From contig QCXZ01000003.1 in NCBI GenBank assembly GCA_025024175.1, positions 248,001 through 312,000 of the forward strand: DNA of 64,000 bases. Reading direction: 5' to 3'. Origin of the DNA: Rhyzopertha dominica. Taxonomy: Eukaryota; Arthropoda; Insecta; Coleoptera; Bostrichidae. The position numbers and the translations under genes were made by a program. Each line of letters begins with the position of its first letter. Position 1 is the first letter of the stretch. The notes beneath the pieces were generated by a model that saw only the letters and a list, made by a program, of their open reading frames with translations, was not told the origin of the DNA and searched no databases. Positions 38,743-53,700 of this stretch are shown here, one piece after another.

Positions 38743-41700
38743 ATGTCCACGTACCCCGGCATGACCTTAAAGGGTGAGGTGAGGGAGAGCGTCTCCTTGG
38801 ATGAAGACGACCTGAGCGACGTCGAAGACGAGGTCTTCATACGTGATGGGAAGCATGGTTACAAAGTAAGTTGAGAATGGGAGGTAATATTTCCCAAAAA
38901 CTTTGAAATTTGCAAGATTAAGAAATGATTTGATGAAGTAGTTTCCTTAGGCTTCAATCTTATTTTTTGTGCATAAATGTTTAAAGTAATTGTTTGCGCA
39001 TTAAAAAGATATAGGCGCGATAGAGTCTGATGCTGAAGATACGGATCGAGGGATTGGGGTAAAAGCTTTTTTAGATGTGTATGCAGCTTCCCGCAATGCG
39101 GTTTATTCATGAGTTCGTCCATAAATTTTAGTTAACCTACGCTATGAATATAAAAGAGATCACATAGGCGATGCGTCGCAGAAAAATATATGCACGAAGA
39201 GATATTTGTCCCCTGATTTTTTTGGTGCTTATTTGTTTTTTGTTACTAAAACCAAATCAAATGAAATTACTTAGTGAAAATAATTTCTTGAAAACTATAA
39301 AAATCCGTTACTTTTGTAATATACCAAAATAAACGTAACTTTATTTCACATCTAATGGTGGAAAAATATTTGTTGCGTTTCATTTAAAAAAAATCAAGCT
39401 ATTTGCGTTTGATGTTTTGGAAACTCAAACCTACCAAAAAAATTTCAATTTTTACAATGGAATAACATTTTGTGTAATTCTTATAACGTCGATTAAAACA
39501 GATTAAAAGTTATCTCGATCTTTTGTAGGTATTGAAATCGTAATTTTTTGTATGTGCTTAAAGTAGCATTAAATTTTTATATTTTAAGGATGTACCCATA
39601 AAATAGTTTTCTGTATTTCCAACGATTATGGAGTGATAGAGAAATATGTTCACTTGGCACACCCTGTATATGTATACGATCTAAATTATGTAAACTGCAA
39701 TCATCAAATTTTGAGAGGTACACCGACTCTTAAAAAATTGCCAATACTCGCAAAATTAATTAAACAATAATTTATTTTAAGATTGAACCTTTACTCATAG
39801 TAACATAATAATACACTAATTTTAATCCCACTGATATTCCTACATATTAAAATTGCAACAGCAAATCGTTCAAAAATAAAACATTTTATAAAGCTGCTAA
39901 ACGAAAGGTAAAAATTTCAATGCAGTCTTTAAACAGATTTTATTGTAAGTAATTTTAACAAATTTATTATATTTATTTACAGTAATTTAACAACTGATTT
40001 TATCAGTAAAATAAAATTGTTCGATATCTAATATTCTAATGGAGATGTAAACGTCAATTGAAATTGGACAGATTTGAAAAAGACCATATATTATAACTTC
40101 AATTGACTTGTTTGCCAGCCTTATATTATATTATATCTATACTCAAAAAATTAGACCGGTGCACGTTGTACATTAGTTTTTTCCTATCTTTTACCATTTA
40201 GCTGTACGTTGCAATATTAACGAAAATGGTCTAGCCCGTATGCCTTTTTTCAATAATTAGCTTTAACTTTTATTAATGCTGACGTTTTTCGAAAACTTCT
40301 ATAACTTGATATTAATAATTGTCTGAACAGGTATAATTATCATTAAGGCTTTTAATATTTTTCCTCCGAGGATTTTTAAGAAAATGACACAATGTTGTAG
40401 GTATAATTCTAGTTCGCTTTTGATATATTCAAATTCTAGCTTTTCCAGTTGATTTAACGTGTCATGTACCACAATTGACAGTTAAGAAAATAAAATATTT
40501 TATCAAAATGTGTGTAAATAGCGTAACAATAAAGTAACTGTGAATAAACGTTACTGAGTAATAGCGAAATATTTGAAATTTATTTTTAAATAATTGTGTT
40601 GAAAAGATTTTTGCAAATGTTCAAATACGCTTCGCTGCGAAAACCTTCAAACGAAGAAGATATTAAAAATGTCATGCACTATGCAAACTGTAACACTTTT
40701 AGAAAAACAAGTTTCAAACACCAACATTTCAGCATTGCATTCGAACAATACTAGATCCGATCGCTGCGAAAGTAAGATGTTTATAATGCAGTGTGCTTGT
40801 AACACAATATATGTTTTAAGGTTACAAATAAACAAATACTACCATCTATTCAACCCTTAAAAATGTGGCTTGTTCTTTTACCCTTCCTTTCCAACTTGTA
40901 TACCGCTCCTTATCGGTTGTTATCAAGTTTATAAATTAGCTGTAGGAACTTAAGACTAATCTCGAATAAGTAAAATAAAGTCGGATGATATTAAGTATCT
41001 GATACCTACGTACCATGATAATTAAAATAAATTGAAATCTATATTCATTAAGGCAAAACCAATTTATGTTTGACATAACAAGAGATATTTATTTAACTGG
41101 ATAATGCACAGCTCCAATTAAGATAAATAATCATTTGCAATATCTACAGATCTTAAGCTTAATAACCCAAACATCAAACGCATTGATATTATAAAACAAC
41201 CCGTAAGCCAGGATTTCGCCAAACTAGTACCTGAAGTACGGTAATAATCCACTCGAGCTACCACAAAAGCAACGTCGGTATAGGAGATTATATTAAACAA
41301 AGGACAACCTACAGCTTGTTGTAGCAATATACATATAAATTAAATTAGCGTTTCATCAATTATTGCAAATCGGTGAATTAAGCAATTTACAATTCATCGT
41401 GAGATCCAATATAGACGAAACTGGAATGAAGTACATCGAATACGACCGCTAACCAAGATTACACAGCATTGACCTACTAAAAAAGAAAGTATTATCTTTT
41501 TTAGGGTAGGTAGTTAGTTAACTATATATAAAAGGTTGACACAATTTGAGAGATGCTGTGTTCAACACATATTTGGAAAACATTAAAAAAAGTATTGTAG
41601 GAAACTTTAAAGTTTATGATTTATCTTTCCTTTTTTTTAATTTAGTGAGTTAGGATATGCATCACAAACTGTTTTTGTCCAATCTTCACGAGTTTTTTCA

Positions 41701-44700
41701 TCTCGTGGCACCTGAAAACTAGGACAAATTGTATTCATAGCGAAATCTGGAATTTGGCACTTTTTCCGCACGATTATTTATTTAAAATTAAATTCATAAA
41801 CTCATGCGCACATGATAATGATGTACCCATATAGGGTGTCGCGCATTATGTGGACAACCTCTCGGAATCTGAAAACTAGTGTAAAAATAACGCTATTTTA
41901 CAGTACAACTTTTTTTAAATAACGCCCGCCTACTTCACTCCTAAATATGAATGGAAGCCGTTAAAGTGATATATACATTTTTTAAATAAATGTTTTGGGG
42001 GAGAAGGCGGGAGGGGTCCAACCACACTCATTTTAACTTTTAACCCTTAACTTTAAAACGGGTAAGTATTTTTTCAAACAAAAACACATTGACCACCTGA
42101 TTCTGTCTATGCTTAATTAGAGAACGCTGCAATAAACGCGAAGAAGTAACACTATTACATTATGTTACTTTTCTCTTGTTCACCTTGAAGCTAACACAGA
42201 AACTAAATAAAGTAAAACAAAAACATTCATTTTTCGGGTTATTGCTTTAATTTTAAGTCTCAGTACGATTCTTGTGGGTCTATCTTTATAGAAAATAACA
42301 TGTTTTAAATTCCAATTTTACTTCGTCAATAAAAACGTAAAACGTATCAGGATATCGTCCTGAACAATACTAGCCTAGCAGTTAAAAAGAGTAAGATAGT
42401 TAGGAAAGCAATTGTCATGTATAGTATAATATATTAGCTTGTGATGTATCCACGTTCCCATTTTAAATGGAAAACTGTTTTTCTGATTTCCTTTTGGCGA
42501 AACAAACGGTTTTAAACATTTTATACACCACAATTAAAATGCATGCAATATATATACTTATTTCTCAGTTTGCAGAAGAGGTTGGCGTCAAAAGACCACT
42601 TATGGCTCCACGAAGGAAGGTAGCAAGACCAGACTTGACAACAAGATTAAAAAATAAACCACCATGCAGAGCATTTTGCAAGCCTTGTTGTTATGTATTC
42701 GGAGCTTTGACTGTGTTGATAGGTAAGTGTTTGTATTGACCAGCATTATTCCGTGCCAATAGTCGATTTTTAGCGAGGACGTCTATTTATAAAAGCGTAC
42801 TTTTAGTAACAAAGTGATACTGAATTATGAAGATATGTTTTAAGTTTCGTTACAATCGAGATATCGCTTAACTCTTTATACGAAATCTATAATAATGCAT
42901 GCTAAGACGTGCCTCTTTAGTAGATCTATTCTGTGACAATTATGTATAAATGCTTTTGTGCTTTTATGTTACATGGGCCTTGATCATAGTGGTGTTAATA
43001 TGTACATGCCTTTTTTGTCTGGGAGAAGGCAACATGTGATATATAGGGGGAAATATATTCTGGTGTGTCTCAGGGTAGCACTCTTGGGCCTTTTACATAT
43101 TTTCTTTTAACCTTTCGCTACATAAATGCAAATGTCATTTTTACGTTGACGATACACAGATATAGCCATTATTCATTTGCATCTTCTAATCATTCATTTT
43201 AATTAATCCTAATAAGCCATCTGTTATTAATAAGGGGAATGGTTTCAAGGGCGCACTCATTGTAAACTATTATTTATTAATTAGATAGCTTGGAAAATAA
43301 TATAGATAGTTGTCCGTTATAGTGTTATATTATTGTACCTTGAAAACATAAACATCAACATATTTCACTTAGTGCAATGTTGCTAGCGTTCAGTAGAGTG
43401 TAATTCGAAAATGAAAACAGACATTCTTGTTATTTGTCAGGATCTAAGTACTAAATATAAACCTAATAGCTAATAAGCTACCACCGTTGTAAACGCTGAA
43501 ATATACCTCCCATGCGAATACATCTTTTTTTATTAAACGTTTTTGCCAATTACGCCTCTAAATTCTGCCGCAAAGCCACAATAGATGATTGATTACCTTT
43601 CGAATGACGTCTCTTACGGAGCGTTTGCTTGAAAAATTAATCCGGTATTTGTCAAACGAAGCACGTTCAGCCTATTTCTGGTTAACGATTTGAAAGGAAA
43701 TTCCGCGGAATGATTCAATTGAATAAGAGACGCTCAGAACCGAAGCTAAACTCAAACAATGCTAGCTCGGCACAGAATGACGAAATATCTTCACATACAT
43801 GGAGTAAACTAGGTGGTACCTTGGGTTATGAGGTACTTAAATTAATTGAAATTTGCTTTTCGTTTAATTAAAATCGATATGCAATATCGGATGAAATTCT
43901 AACCTAGGGGCAATCCGCGTTAAATAGCAAGCTGTACACCAAAAACAGTTTACTTACTACTTAATAGCGGTGCATGGGAGAGTGATTTACGGGAATGAAA
44001 ACATTTGTTAAAAAAGAAAAATGCCGATGCCCATTAATTTTGTTTTTATTTTTTGCACCTCTTCGTATGTTAGAATTTTATTGATGATGCCACTAACTTT
44101 CAGATACGTCAATCTTTTTCAGTAGCAATTCCATGTCTTGCATATAGAAGGTAATGTACCAACCCTAATGTTGTTCCGGCTTGATTTGTAGTATGGTATT
44201 TGTAATTACATTTTTGTTACACTTTTTTACTTTATAGCTAACTAGAATGTATTATTTCATTTTATGCCATTATAAAATAAGTCGTCCTGTAATTGAGTTT
44301 TGCCTGTTGGATGAAATAAACTTATTAATAATATGGGTTGCAACCCTATTAGGAACGGTACTACGGAGGACGTTTTTAATTACTTAAATGGAAGCGGTAT
44401 TCGTGTGCAAATGCATCCGAATGAAGCAATCTTCAACACTAATGGTGTTCCAGAGAACAAAGCAAATATACTACTTGAGGGAAATATGTGGCCTAATAAT
44501 TCCATTGTAAATTATTTTCCAAGGATTTTCGAACTCCAACCGAAAGTTAAATAGCAGGACCTTTGATCACAACTCTATTTTATCAAAATATAGGACATGA
44601 CTAATAAAAAGACCCTTTAACAATCCCAATTCCATTAACTTACAGCAGCTNATAACCCTTTGCGGTTCCAAGGATTAAAGCAGCCTTTTAACGACATTTA

Positions 44701-47700
44701 AACTGTAGCAGCAGCCCCGGTTTTTACGGAAAATTCAGCATCCGCCTACATGCGTGGGTATCGCTTCAGCCTAGATACAGATTATGAACCATTCTACGAA
44801 CGCATTTCAATATCCTCTTCTGGAAACGCCGTAACTGGATTTGTCGGTATTCGAGTTCTACGAAAAGCTCGAAATAAGGTTGAAATATCCAAGTTCTTCA
44901 ATAAACATCATTATTTGATAACGTTTTTAGATCCTTGTTAAAACAAGCCAGTTAATTAAGCAATTCCAAAGGCAAGAGGCTCTTTCTTTCCTTACCTTTC
45001 AGCGACGTTCAGCAGCCCATAGTTTATACCTTTTATGTTAATTACTTAATTACGTTTAGAGGTCTAAAACTCATCGTTCTTGAAGAGACGAACTCGCCCT
45101 CTTTTTCATAACATTCCAAATTAGATTAGCCAACTGTAACATTTCTTTCGCGACACAGACGAAGATTATCCTTGCCAAGAGCAAAACTTTACGGCCGGAT
45201 TACCTCCAACCATTATATCTTTCAGGGCTTATAGTACTCGTCGTAATTCTGGTATCGATGTTCCCCCTGCCTCTTGACAAGTTGAGAAATTGGATAGTGA
45301 ACAAAACCATCGTGAGGGACAAGGCAATCAGATTATTACCCTGTAGCGACCTAGTTGTGACTGATGTATGGAAGGTTAACCTGCCTCTGTTTACGTCGGA
45401 GTCGCCGNTTAGGATGTTGGACGTCAATCAGGACGGGATAGACGATGCCATCTTTGGATTCGGAACGGGTAAGAAAAACGAGCCAATCGATGCGAAATAT
45501 TCTGAGGATGGAAGGATCTCACGAGCATCGTGCTAGAATTACACTATTACTCATTATTTGGGTTTACCGCAAACGCAGAACAAAGCCAAAAATATTTTCG
45601 AATCTTTTATTAAGAAAATACATTTGGCAAACTACTGTGATCTTGTGATGTAACATTCAAAGTCAAAGTAACCCCCTACACTGGTAGCTCTCACCCTCAA
45701 TTCTTGATGAGCAGTGAAGGTCCTTCAAGGCTTTTTCTGAAAATGCGCAAGAAAGAACACTTTTTTGGATAAAAATAATTTTTACCAAAAGCGTTTTTGA
45801 AATTACATCAACTTTCAACTGATTAAATTTATTCCAACCTTCGCTCTGTGCAAAGAGGAACGTTAGAATATCTTTAAAAAATAAGCATTGCTTTTAGAAT
45901 TCAGTAATAAGTTCTGTTCCGGTAGCTAAACTAGACCTTTGTCAATCTTTTATTATTATTGTGACTAACCTGAACAAATAGCAAACCACTTTGGGAAACA
46001 GAATATCAGTAGTATATCAATACCTAGGGCAGTTCCTTATATTTAACAGAACAAACTGCTGCTGTATCTTCTTGAATGTTTATTTTTGCTGTAAAATACG
46101 AGAATATCCTAGTTGATATCGAGCTGTATAAAATAACTAGTTAATTGGCATGATATATTTTGATTCACGAAGTCAATTACGGGAAATGGTACGAAAGAGG
46201 CAACTCCGAATACTCATTAATTGGGAATACCTATTTTTGTTTGATAACTGAAGTAGAAATTTTCGTTCCAATTAGAGCGAAGTTTATTTGGCAGAGGGCT
46301 TCAGTTTGATATTTTATTTCGAACTCGTTTCAGACTACTATAAAACAATCCCTATCTTTTTCACGCGGAGTGTCGTTTCCTAAGACAAATTCGGAATCTG
46401 CTTAAACCCTGCTCGAAGTGGAAGGTAGACTAAATCCACCCTTGAAATATTTCCCTCCGGCACGAATGCTCCTTGCGGGTCCGTTGTATTTACTTAAAAC
46501 ACGGGTGTTTGCAGGTGACAACGGCATTTTAGAAGGTGATATATTCTGCCCGGTGTTCCTGGGCAAAACATTCCCTTGCGACGGGGGTGTGATGGCTCTT
46601 AATGGCCTGAACGGGGAACTGCTCTGGAGGCACTGGATGAACGATACCATTTTCAGTTTGATGTGCAAACAAGATGTAAATGGAGATGGGTCGGAAGACT
46701 GTCTAGCCGTTGGAAATAGAGGGGTAAAATTTTGTTTTTATTCATAGATAAAATAGGTTTGGCAATAGTTTGACATAGTTTGTTAGCATTCTATAATTGA
46801 AAACGTGCTTGTCTTGACTTTGTTAAGTATTGGATTCTTATTTCGTAGAAATGCAAACTGGCGATAGTTAAACACCTAGCAGGCCTTTTTCTTTGCAAAC
46901 TTCTAAAAACACCACTTTTACATGCATGATTACAAAGAAAACGATTTTCGTGCATATATACTTCAATTTAGATTTTATACTGTATGAAACATGTTTTTTA
47001 GTCATTTTAAAAGTTAAGAAACAAAAGGGAGTTTGCTATATCAAAAAATGTCATCTCCACTACAACACTATTTACATATACAAAATATGTTTTGAGAAAA
47101 ACGCTTGAACACGTCGGTTTTAATTCATAAATTTATGAATATTCTGTTCTCTATTCAGCAGTGATTTTTACTATTGTGCGACGAGGAAAACGTCAAGAAA
47201 AAAATTTAATTTTGGGCTACATTTCTATCACCGAAACGTATCGTTTAGTTTGAAGTATACCTATCTGGATTTGATTACTTTTTATGACACGTGTCAAATT
47301 TGACCATCAGTCTTCAAGGATTTGACAAAAATTTTAAGATATTCAGATAATTTAAACGATTTTCTGTCGAAATGGCGAAGGAATTGAACGAAGTGTTTAA
47401 TAAAGCGTTTATAGATGACTGGGATAGCGTCAAATAGTTGGCGGGTGGCATTTCTGTTAAATTGCATAAAACATTCATTATTTTTCCTTAATTGGTTGCC
47501 AAATTTGTTGTCAATCACTCTACATTTAAATCGTACATTTCAAATAAGCATCGGAAACTGAACTGACGCTAAAAATGTTTCTTGCAGCTAAATAATTACA
47601 ATATTCTTTTTCAGTCAATTACTATGATAGATTCAAGTAATGGCAGCGTTATATGGCAAATCAACAGCACTCCGTCGGATATATACATGGCCAATTTTAT

Positions 47701-50700
47701 ACCAGATCAAGATAACGACACCTTTTGCGATGTCCTGACATCACATTCTTCTTATGAGGGTAAGTGACGTAAAAAAACATTTTACATGACATATTTTTTG
47801 CAACTAATTTTAAAAGTATAAAAAGGCATCTTACGGTACTCTTTAGTTGCCTCTAAAATAATTTTAAATTCCATAAAAAGTAGTTTGGCACTCGGATGCA
47901 ACAGCAAAAATAAAAGCTCCTCGTTGAATGCATCCCATAAAGCTTTTTCCCAACAATAATGAATGTGACGAAACCGGTTACATTTGTCAAGTGGCCCATT
48001 AAGCTCCAGTGGTTAACAATAGAAGATAACATGTGAGTTGAGCCTCTTACAGCTGAATGCACCACTACGCTGCCAAAGTGCTATTTGGACGGCTTCCCAG
48101 TGTGCCAAAGTTTGCGGAGTTTCATTCAACAATTCTAAAGCTTAATAACGTTATACAAGCTTGAATAAAGACGCAGATACTGCTCGAGGGGTAGTTGGTA
48201 TGACTAAACAAGCTTCCCAGTTCGATTTTCAGATATTCTCTAATTACACAATCGCCATCGTAGTTCCTAACAAATGAAAATGAAAAGAAAAACAGAAATG
48301 TGTAAAAATCACGTTTAACTTTATATAAGCCCCCTCCCACTCTTAAAGTATCTACTTATTCCACCTATACTCCAGAATAGGTATACGTTTGCAAAAAAGT
48401 TTAGCTCCTTGTCACAAAAGAATGTTTAAACTGCTAGCACAACGTCCTCTACACTATAAAATCTGGTTTCCCAATACCTTCATTTGGTTTTTTATGGAAA
48501 TTTATAAAATTTGTTAAATGTTAAGTAGATTAATGTTGTGTTATGCGTATTTCCATTACATGTTTCCATGAATTCGTAAAGTTCTAGGTTCTAAGTATCT
48601 AAATACGAAACTTTTTACACATAAAAATAAATGAAGACGAACTAGACCAAGAAAAAAAATGCGACAGATAAATATCCCTATATGCGTTTTAACTTTAATA
48701 TTATTAGCTTGTAAATATATTATTTGTTATGTCTTAGATCGACTGCGGAAAAACAATTAAATATTCAGAGAATTTTCGATTTGAACAAAAAATTTAGTTT
48801 TGAAAGTAATACTTTTTCCTTAAAACATCAAAGGATAAAACACTAAATCGCAAACGTCCAAATCTGATGACCGCTCAGTTAGCCTACATTGAGAAAGATG
48901 AATCTTTAAAAGAAACGATTTCATCCTGTTAGAGCCACAACCTGAAAAAATGTGTGTTGTTGCTTAGGACCGTCATCTCTGGCACATTACGTTCAAAAGC
49001 TTCTAAAAATAAAATGATTTATCCTGATCCCAAAATAAGAGCTGTTTTTCTATACTGATTTTTTATAATCCCTCAAAACTTCTTAGTGTAAACCGTGCAA
49101 ACCCATCATTGCTATAGAAACGTCAACCAATTATCTAAATGGAGTAAACTGTTAAAATTATAACTGTAGCGAATATGAAAGAGCAGACACGAAACTTCGT
49201 ATTTTATTTCAGAAGAATATCGACGAAACAGACAGTACCGTGGATCGCCCTCCAATTACAACTTTAGTTGGTGAAACTTTGTGAATAGAAACGAACTTTA
49301 TGCTTTTCGCTTCCAGATGCCGTGGGTCACCTAATTTTAATATCGGGCCGCACTGGAAAAGAAATAAGAAGACTTCTCACCCCAAGGACATTTTTCATGC
49401 CCCAGCTAATAACAAGGGACAACGAATCTTACGTAATCTACGGCACAGGTGGTCCCATATCAGCAGGGGACTTAAACATCGTGAAGCTGCAAAATTTAGT
49501 AGCAGGAAACCTGGTAGGTGCACCTCTGAGATTTGAAGAGTAATTGAGGACAGAAAGAAAAGTAATCGCGTATAAAATATCCTTAGACCGTTAGATATCG
49601 AAAAGTTAGTTGAGCATCTATCTAAATTTAGGGTGCTTCAAATTATTTATGGCTTACTAGTAGAATTTGCAGGGGGTAATCAATATACATACAGGCGTTG
49701 AACGTACACCTAAGCTGAAACCATATGCGGATATACGTCGTATTCGCAAATACAAATGCAGCATCTGACTGTAATTCTTATGAAAACTTATCGTAGATTG
49801 AACTCCATTCTACTATTTTAATTAAAATAATACACTTGGAAAGTTCATACCCAACCTGACGTGGGTAGCTTTTTTATTATTAGAGGTAGAAAGTGCAATG
49901 CTTTCTACTCCATCCAGGAATTTCTTGACTTCACTTTTTAAATATGTACCATAATAGGTTGATGTTTTACATGTTTTATTATTATTGTTATGTGCTCCCA
50001 TAGGGCAATTCTGTGTCTTGTTACAATAATTTTTTTTTGAAATATTTCCAAATAACATTTTCAACTTTCCCCGTATTGTTAGAGTTGTCTTCTTTGCATT
50101 TTCCATCGTTTAATCACATCGGCATTTCCAGTGGAATACTTTCGCAACGTAAATATTTCTAATGTTTCGATTTAGTATTCTGAACTTCCCCGTATTGCCA
50201 GAATTCTCTTCAAAGTATTTTTCCTTTCGCACCTGCATTTCCAGTGGAATATGCTTCTTGTGGACCACTTTTTCCCGCGCCGTCGACAAAAACCGCGAGA
50301 GATTAATGCGAATCAGTGTGGTTTCCACGAGCCGTTAGATTCGTATTTGGTAGCATTTGAAACAGGTGTGTTGTGAAAATTCGTTGATCGGTCTATGAAC
50401 ATATTGTGCAACGTTCATCCAAAGGTTTTGGGATTATCCGACCAACGAATTCTATTTGGACGCTAGAAGCTATTGCTTGTTTCGTTTGAGCTTCGTCCAA
50501 GCCGCTTTTGCGGGATTTAAATCACAACACCACACGTTTCGCTCGATATTGCTTCTTGTAAGAACCCTCTTCAGAGGTGAATGTTATAATCGATTCTTTT
50601 TGGTTTTGTTGTAAGACGAATTTGTAACTATAGGGTTCTTTTCACGTCCTTGATTGTGATCGATTGTTCGAACTGCTTTCCTTGACTGGTTCCTGGATTC

Positions 50701-53700
50701 TTTGGAGGCCACTGATCATACCACGTTTTCCCGAACATTCTATCGAACACGCCAGGGATTCTGGAGGTCATCTTACCAGAACCGAACCAGCTCAGTCCCG
50801 TATCGAGGGGTTTTCAACGTCCCCTAGGATTCAACCCACTGCTTGCGTAACAGATAAGTCGACACTAGTTTCTAGTTCTAATTGACGGTTTTATGCGGTT
50901 TTGCCGAGATTTTATATAGCTTAATCTTTCCAACATTTAGATCATAAATTAACTTACTACAGGTCAACGTCATTCAATTATTGTTTATTAAGATTTCGTT
51001 TGATAAAGTACAGTAAATGCAATTTTAATTAATATTACATATTGTTTAAGTGTAAAATACATATATAATTTAATATTATATAACATTTAAATCAGACTTA
51101 ACTTAATTCGCCAGTTATACATCTCACTTGTTCACTTGTTTTATTTTTTATTTCTGAAAGAACAATTTGTAAAGGGAAGAACTTGTAAACGTACGTGTGC
51201 ACACTAACGGTATTCCATCGCTATCCCTGAAACAAAAGAAAAGGTACATATATAAAAAAATTGTATTCATATTATCGCGAACGCATACTTACCTTATTAA
51301 TCCAATAAGCTTTATTTTTTTGGATACTTACCTTGTTATTTTATAGCGTATATTTGATTTAATAATCCTTTTGCATTTTAATATCTTAAATTCATTTCTA
51401 ATTTTGTATTCGTACTTCCGACAATAAATCTTGTGTTGCTTTTGGGTGAAACCGTACGCTTTTTTTATACTCATCTCTTACAGTTGCGGTTGGATCACTT
51501 GGGGTGGTGTTTTGGGTATTTTAGCGATGTTTGTTGGTAAATTAGCGACACTTAGGCAGATCAGCTCTTCTAGTGATTGAATTTCCGCTGAACTTTCTTG
51601 GTTTGGTTATTTATAAATATTTTGGAGGTAAATAAACCAAGTGGCGCTCACATTCCTAACGGAATAATTTGGTTAATTTCTTGATAACCCCGAGCCGTCT
51701 CCACAGAGCTAGAGAGGCACTCAATTACCTCCAAATATTCGCGCGGAATCTTTAACCTGGGATCAATTGCGAGAGCTTTTGTTTATTGTTGTTTCGTGAA
51801 CGTCACGTTAAAGTCTTCTTCAATTAATCTGTGATTACTTATATTTCTGACTTACCCTTACGATATTACGTGTATTTTGTAAGGGTCAATAAATATTATT
51901 ATTATTATTATTATAAATTTGCACTACTTTGTCAATTTAACTGACTGTATACCTCTAAAAATAAAAAAAAGTAAAAAGGTTACCCTCGTTAGGGTATGTT
52001 TCGTGAGACTGTCGCATTTGGGCCTCAAAGAGTGTAAACACTATCTTTTAAGAGATAAGACACCCTGTATTTCATTCGTTCAGTAACTACATACAAAAAG
52101 ACTTTAACTTAACGTTTAAGCTACATTAGCGGTTAAAAGCTATCCCATGAAGTATTTTGGCAAGTTTTTGCAATCAAAAACTCTTTGTACCGGTAGCTAA
52201 CTCTAAGTACAGTTCCTCTTGTCTAATAATCTTCTGTCTGTCCGAGGGAATCCTTAAAGTATATGCTTTCAGACCGCCACATCCCTTTACGAGGACAAAA
52301 ACAGGGGCATGTTAACCCAATCCATTCTGGCCGACATAACCGGCGACAACCAGCTCGACATAGTTACAGCCATGTTCAACTCCACTGTAGTCGCAGTGGA
52401 TGGCAAAACTTTGAGGCAGCTCTGGAATTTCACCGTTCCGAACACGGCATCTCTGTTCGTCCCCGTCCCCGCCTACTTCAACGGGGATAACGTGACCGAC
52501 TTCCTGGTGATGTACAAAAAGGGGTACGACGTTAACGATTCCGGCCTGACACAGGGGTACGTAATTGATGGCAAGACGGGGAAGCCCTTCTACGACAAAC
52601 CGATCCAAGGGGGCGTACAGTCGCAGACGGGGGGCTTAACGTTGATGATGGAAGGCAAGGGCATGGATATGTTCGTGTTCTGGAGCAAGGAATGTTTGGG
52701 AGATCCTAGCGGTAGGATTTGCCTCCGCATAGTAATAGCTTACTTCAGTTATTGTCCTTACGTTTCAGCTAATAAGACGAACGCCACTGAGCCATGTGCT
52801 GACATGGATGCACCGTACGTGATGAAGCTGAGCGCGCTTAATCGATTCGATCAGCCTCCCGGGTTTGAAATATACAATTCTGGTAAGAAGTAACTTGTAA
52901 TATGCCGAAGAGAAGTTTATTGAATTCTTAACGAATTTGCCCATTAATCTATGGAATAACTTGATAACTTTACAAAGCATTTTAGATTATAGCAAGCGAT
53001 GGTAAGCGATAAGCTAACACCACAAATCACTTTTTGGTACTTTGTTGCAGGTAAAAGAATGTCGTTTGAATACAACAACACAAAATCGCCATTAGAACAA
53101 GCGGTAGATTTCTTCCAGACGCACCCTGAACACCGAATAACAGCCTACCCTTCTAGCAACTTCAGAAACAAGGACAACAGAAATGGCTTAATCAAAGATT
53201 TCGCCAGGAGGGGACCTAATAACCAACAACCAAAATATGAGTACGAACAACCTGGCGAAGACATTGACACCATGGGAGACCCTAACGAACCCATCGACAT
53301 GGATTATGCTTACGACTTAGGTGGTTATCCTCCAAACAGGAACATGTTCGTCGATGATGACGTCGGAAAATTCAGTAACAGAGATCCGAGAAGCAAAGAA
53401 GATAATGTCTATGAGGAATATACTACCACGGCTGAAACAACAACATCCCAGCCACATAAACAAAAATCGAAGAAGAAGGCGCTTTCCGAAGCTCCGGCGT
53501 ACGGCATCTATGACTATAAGAATATTTACAACGCTCGCAACAGGTTGTTACATGATTTGAACAATTTGCCCAGCGATATCTTACGTGACACCTACTTTAA
53601 AAATAGAGAAAGACAGTTGAGGAAGTCCAGGTTTGAGCAAAGGGACGTCAAATCACATAGAGACAGAATGAAGGAGAACGAAGACGTAAAGAAGGTGATA

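Noticed and set aside
44333..44554. 73-codon plus-strand frame inside FAM234 intron 2
   Set aside because: No recognisable domain, no splice context, and not needed to close the FAM234 reading phases.
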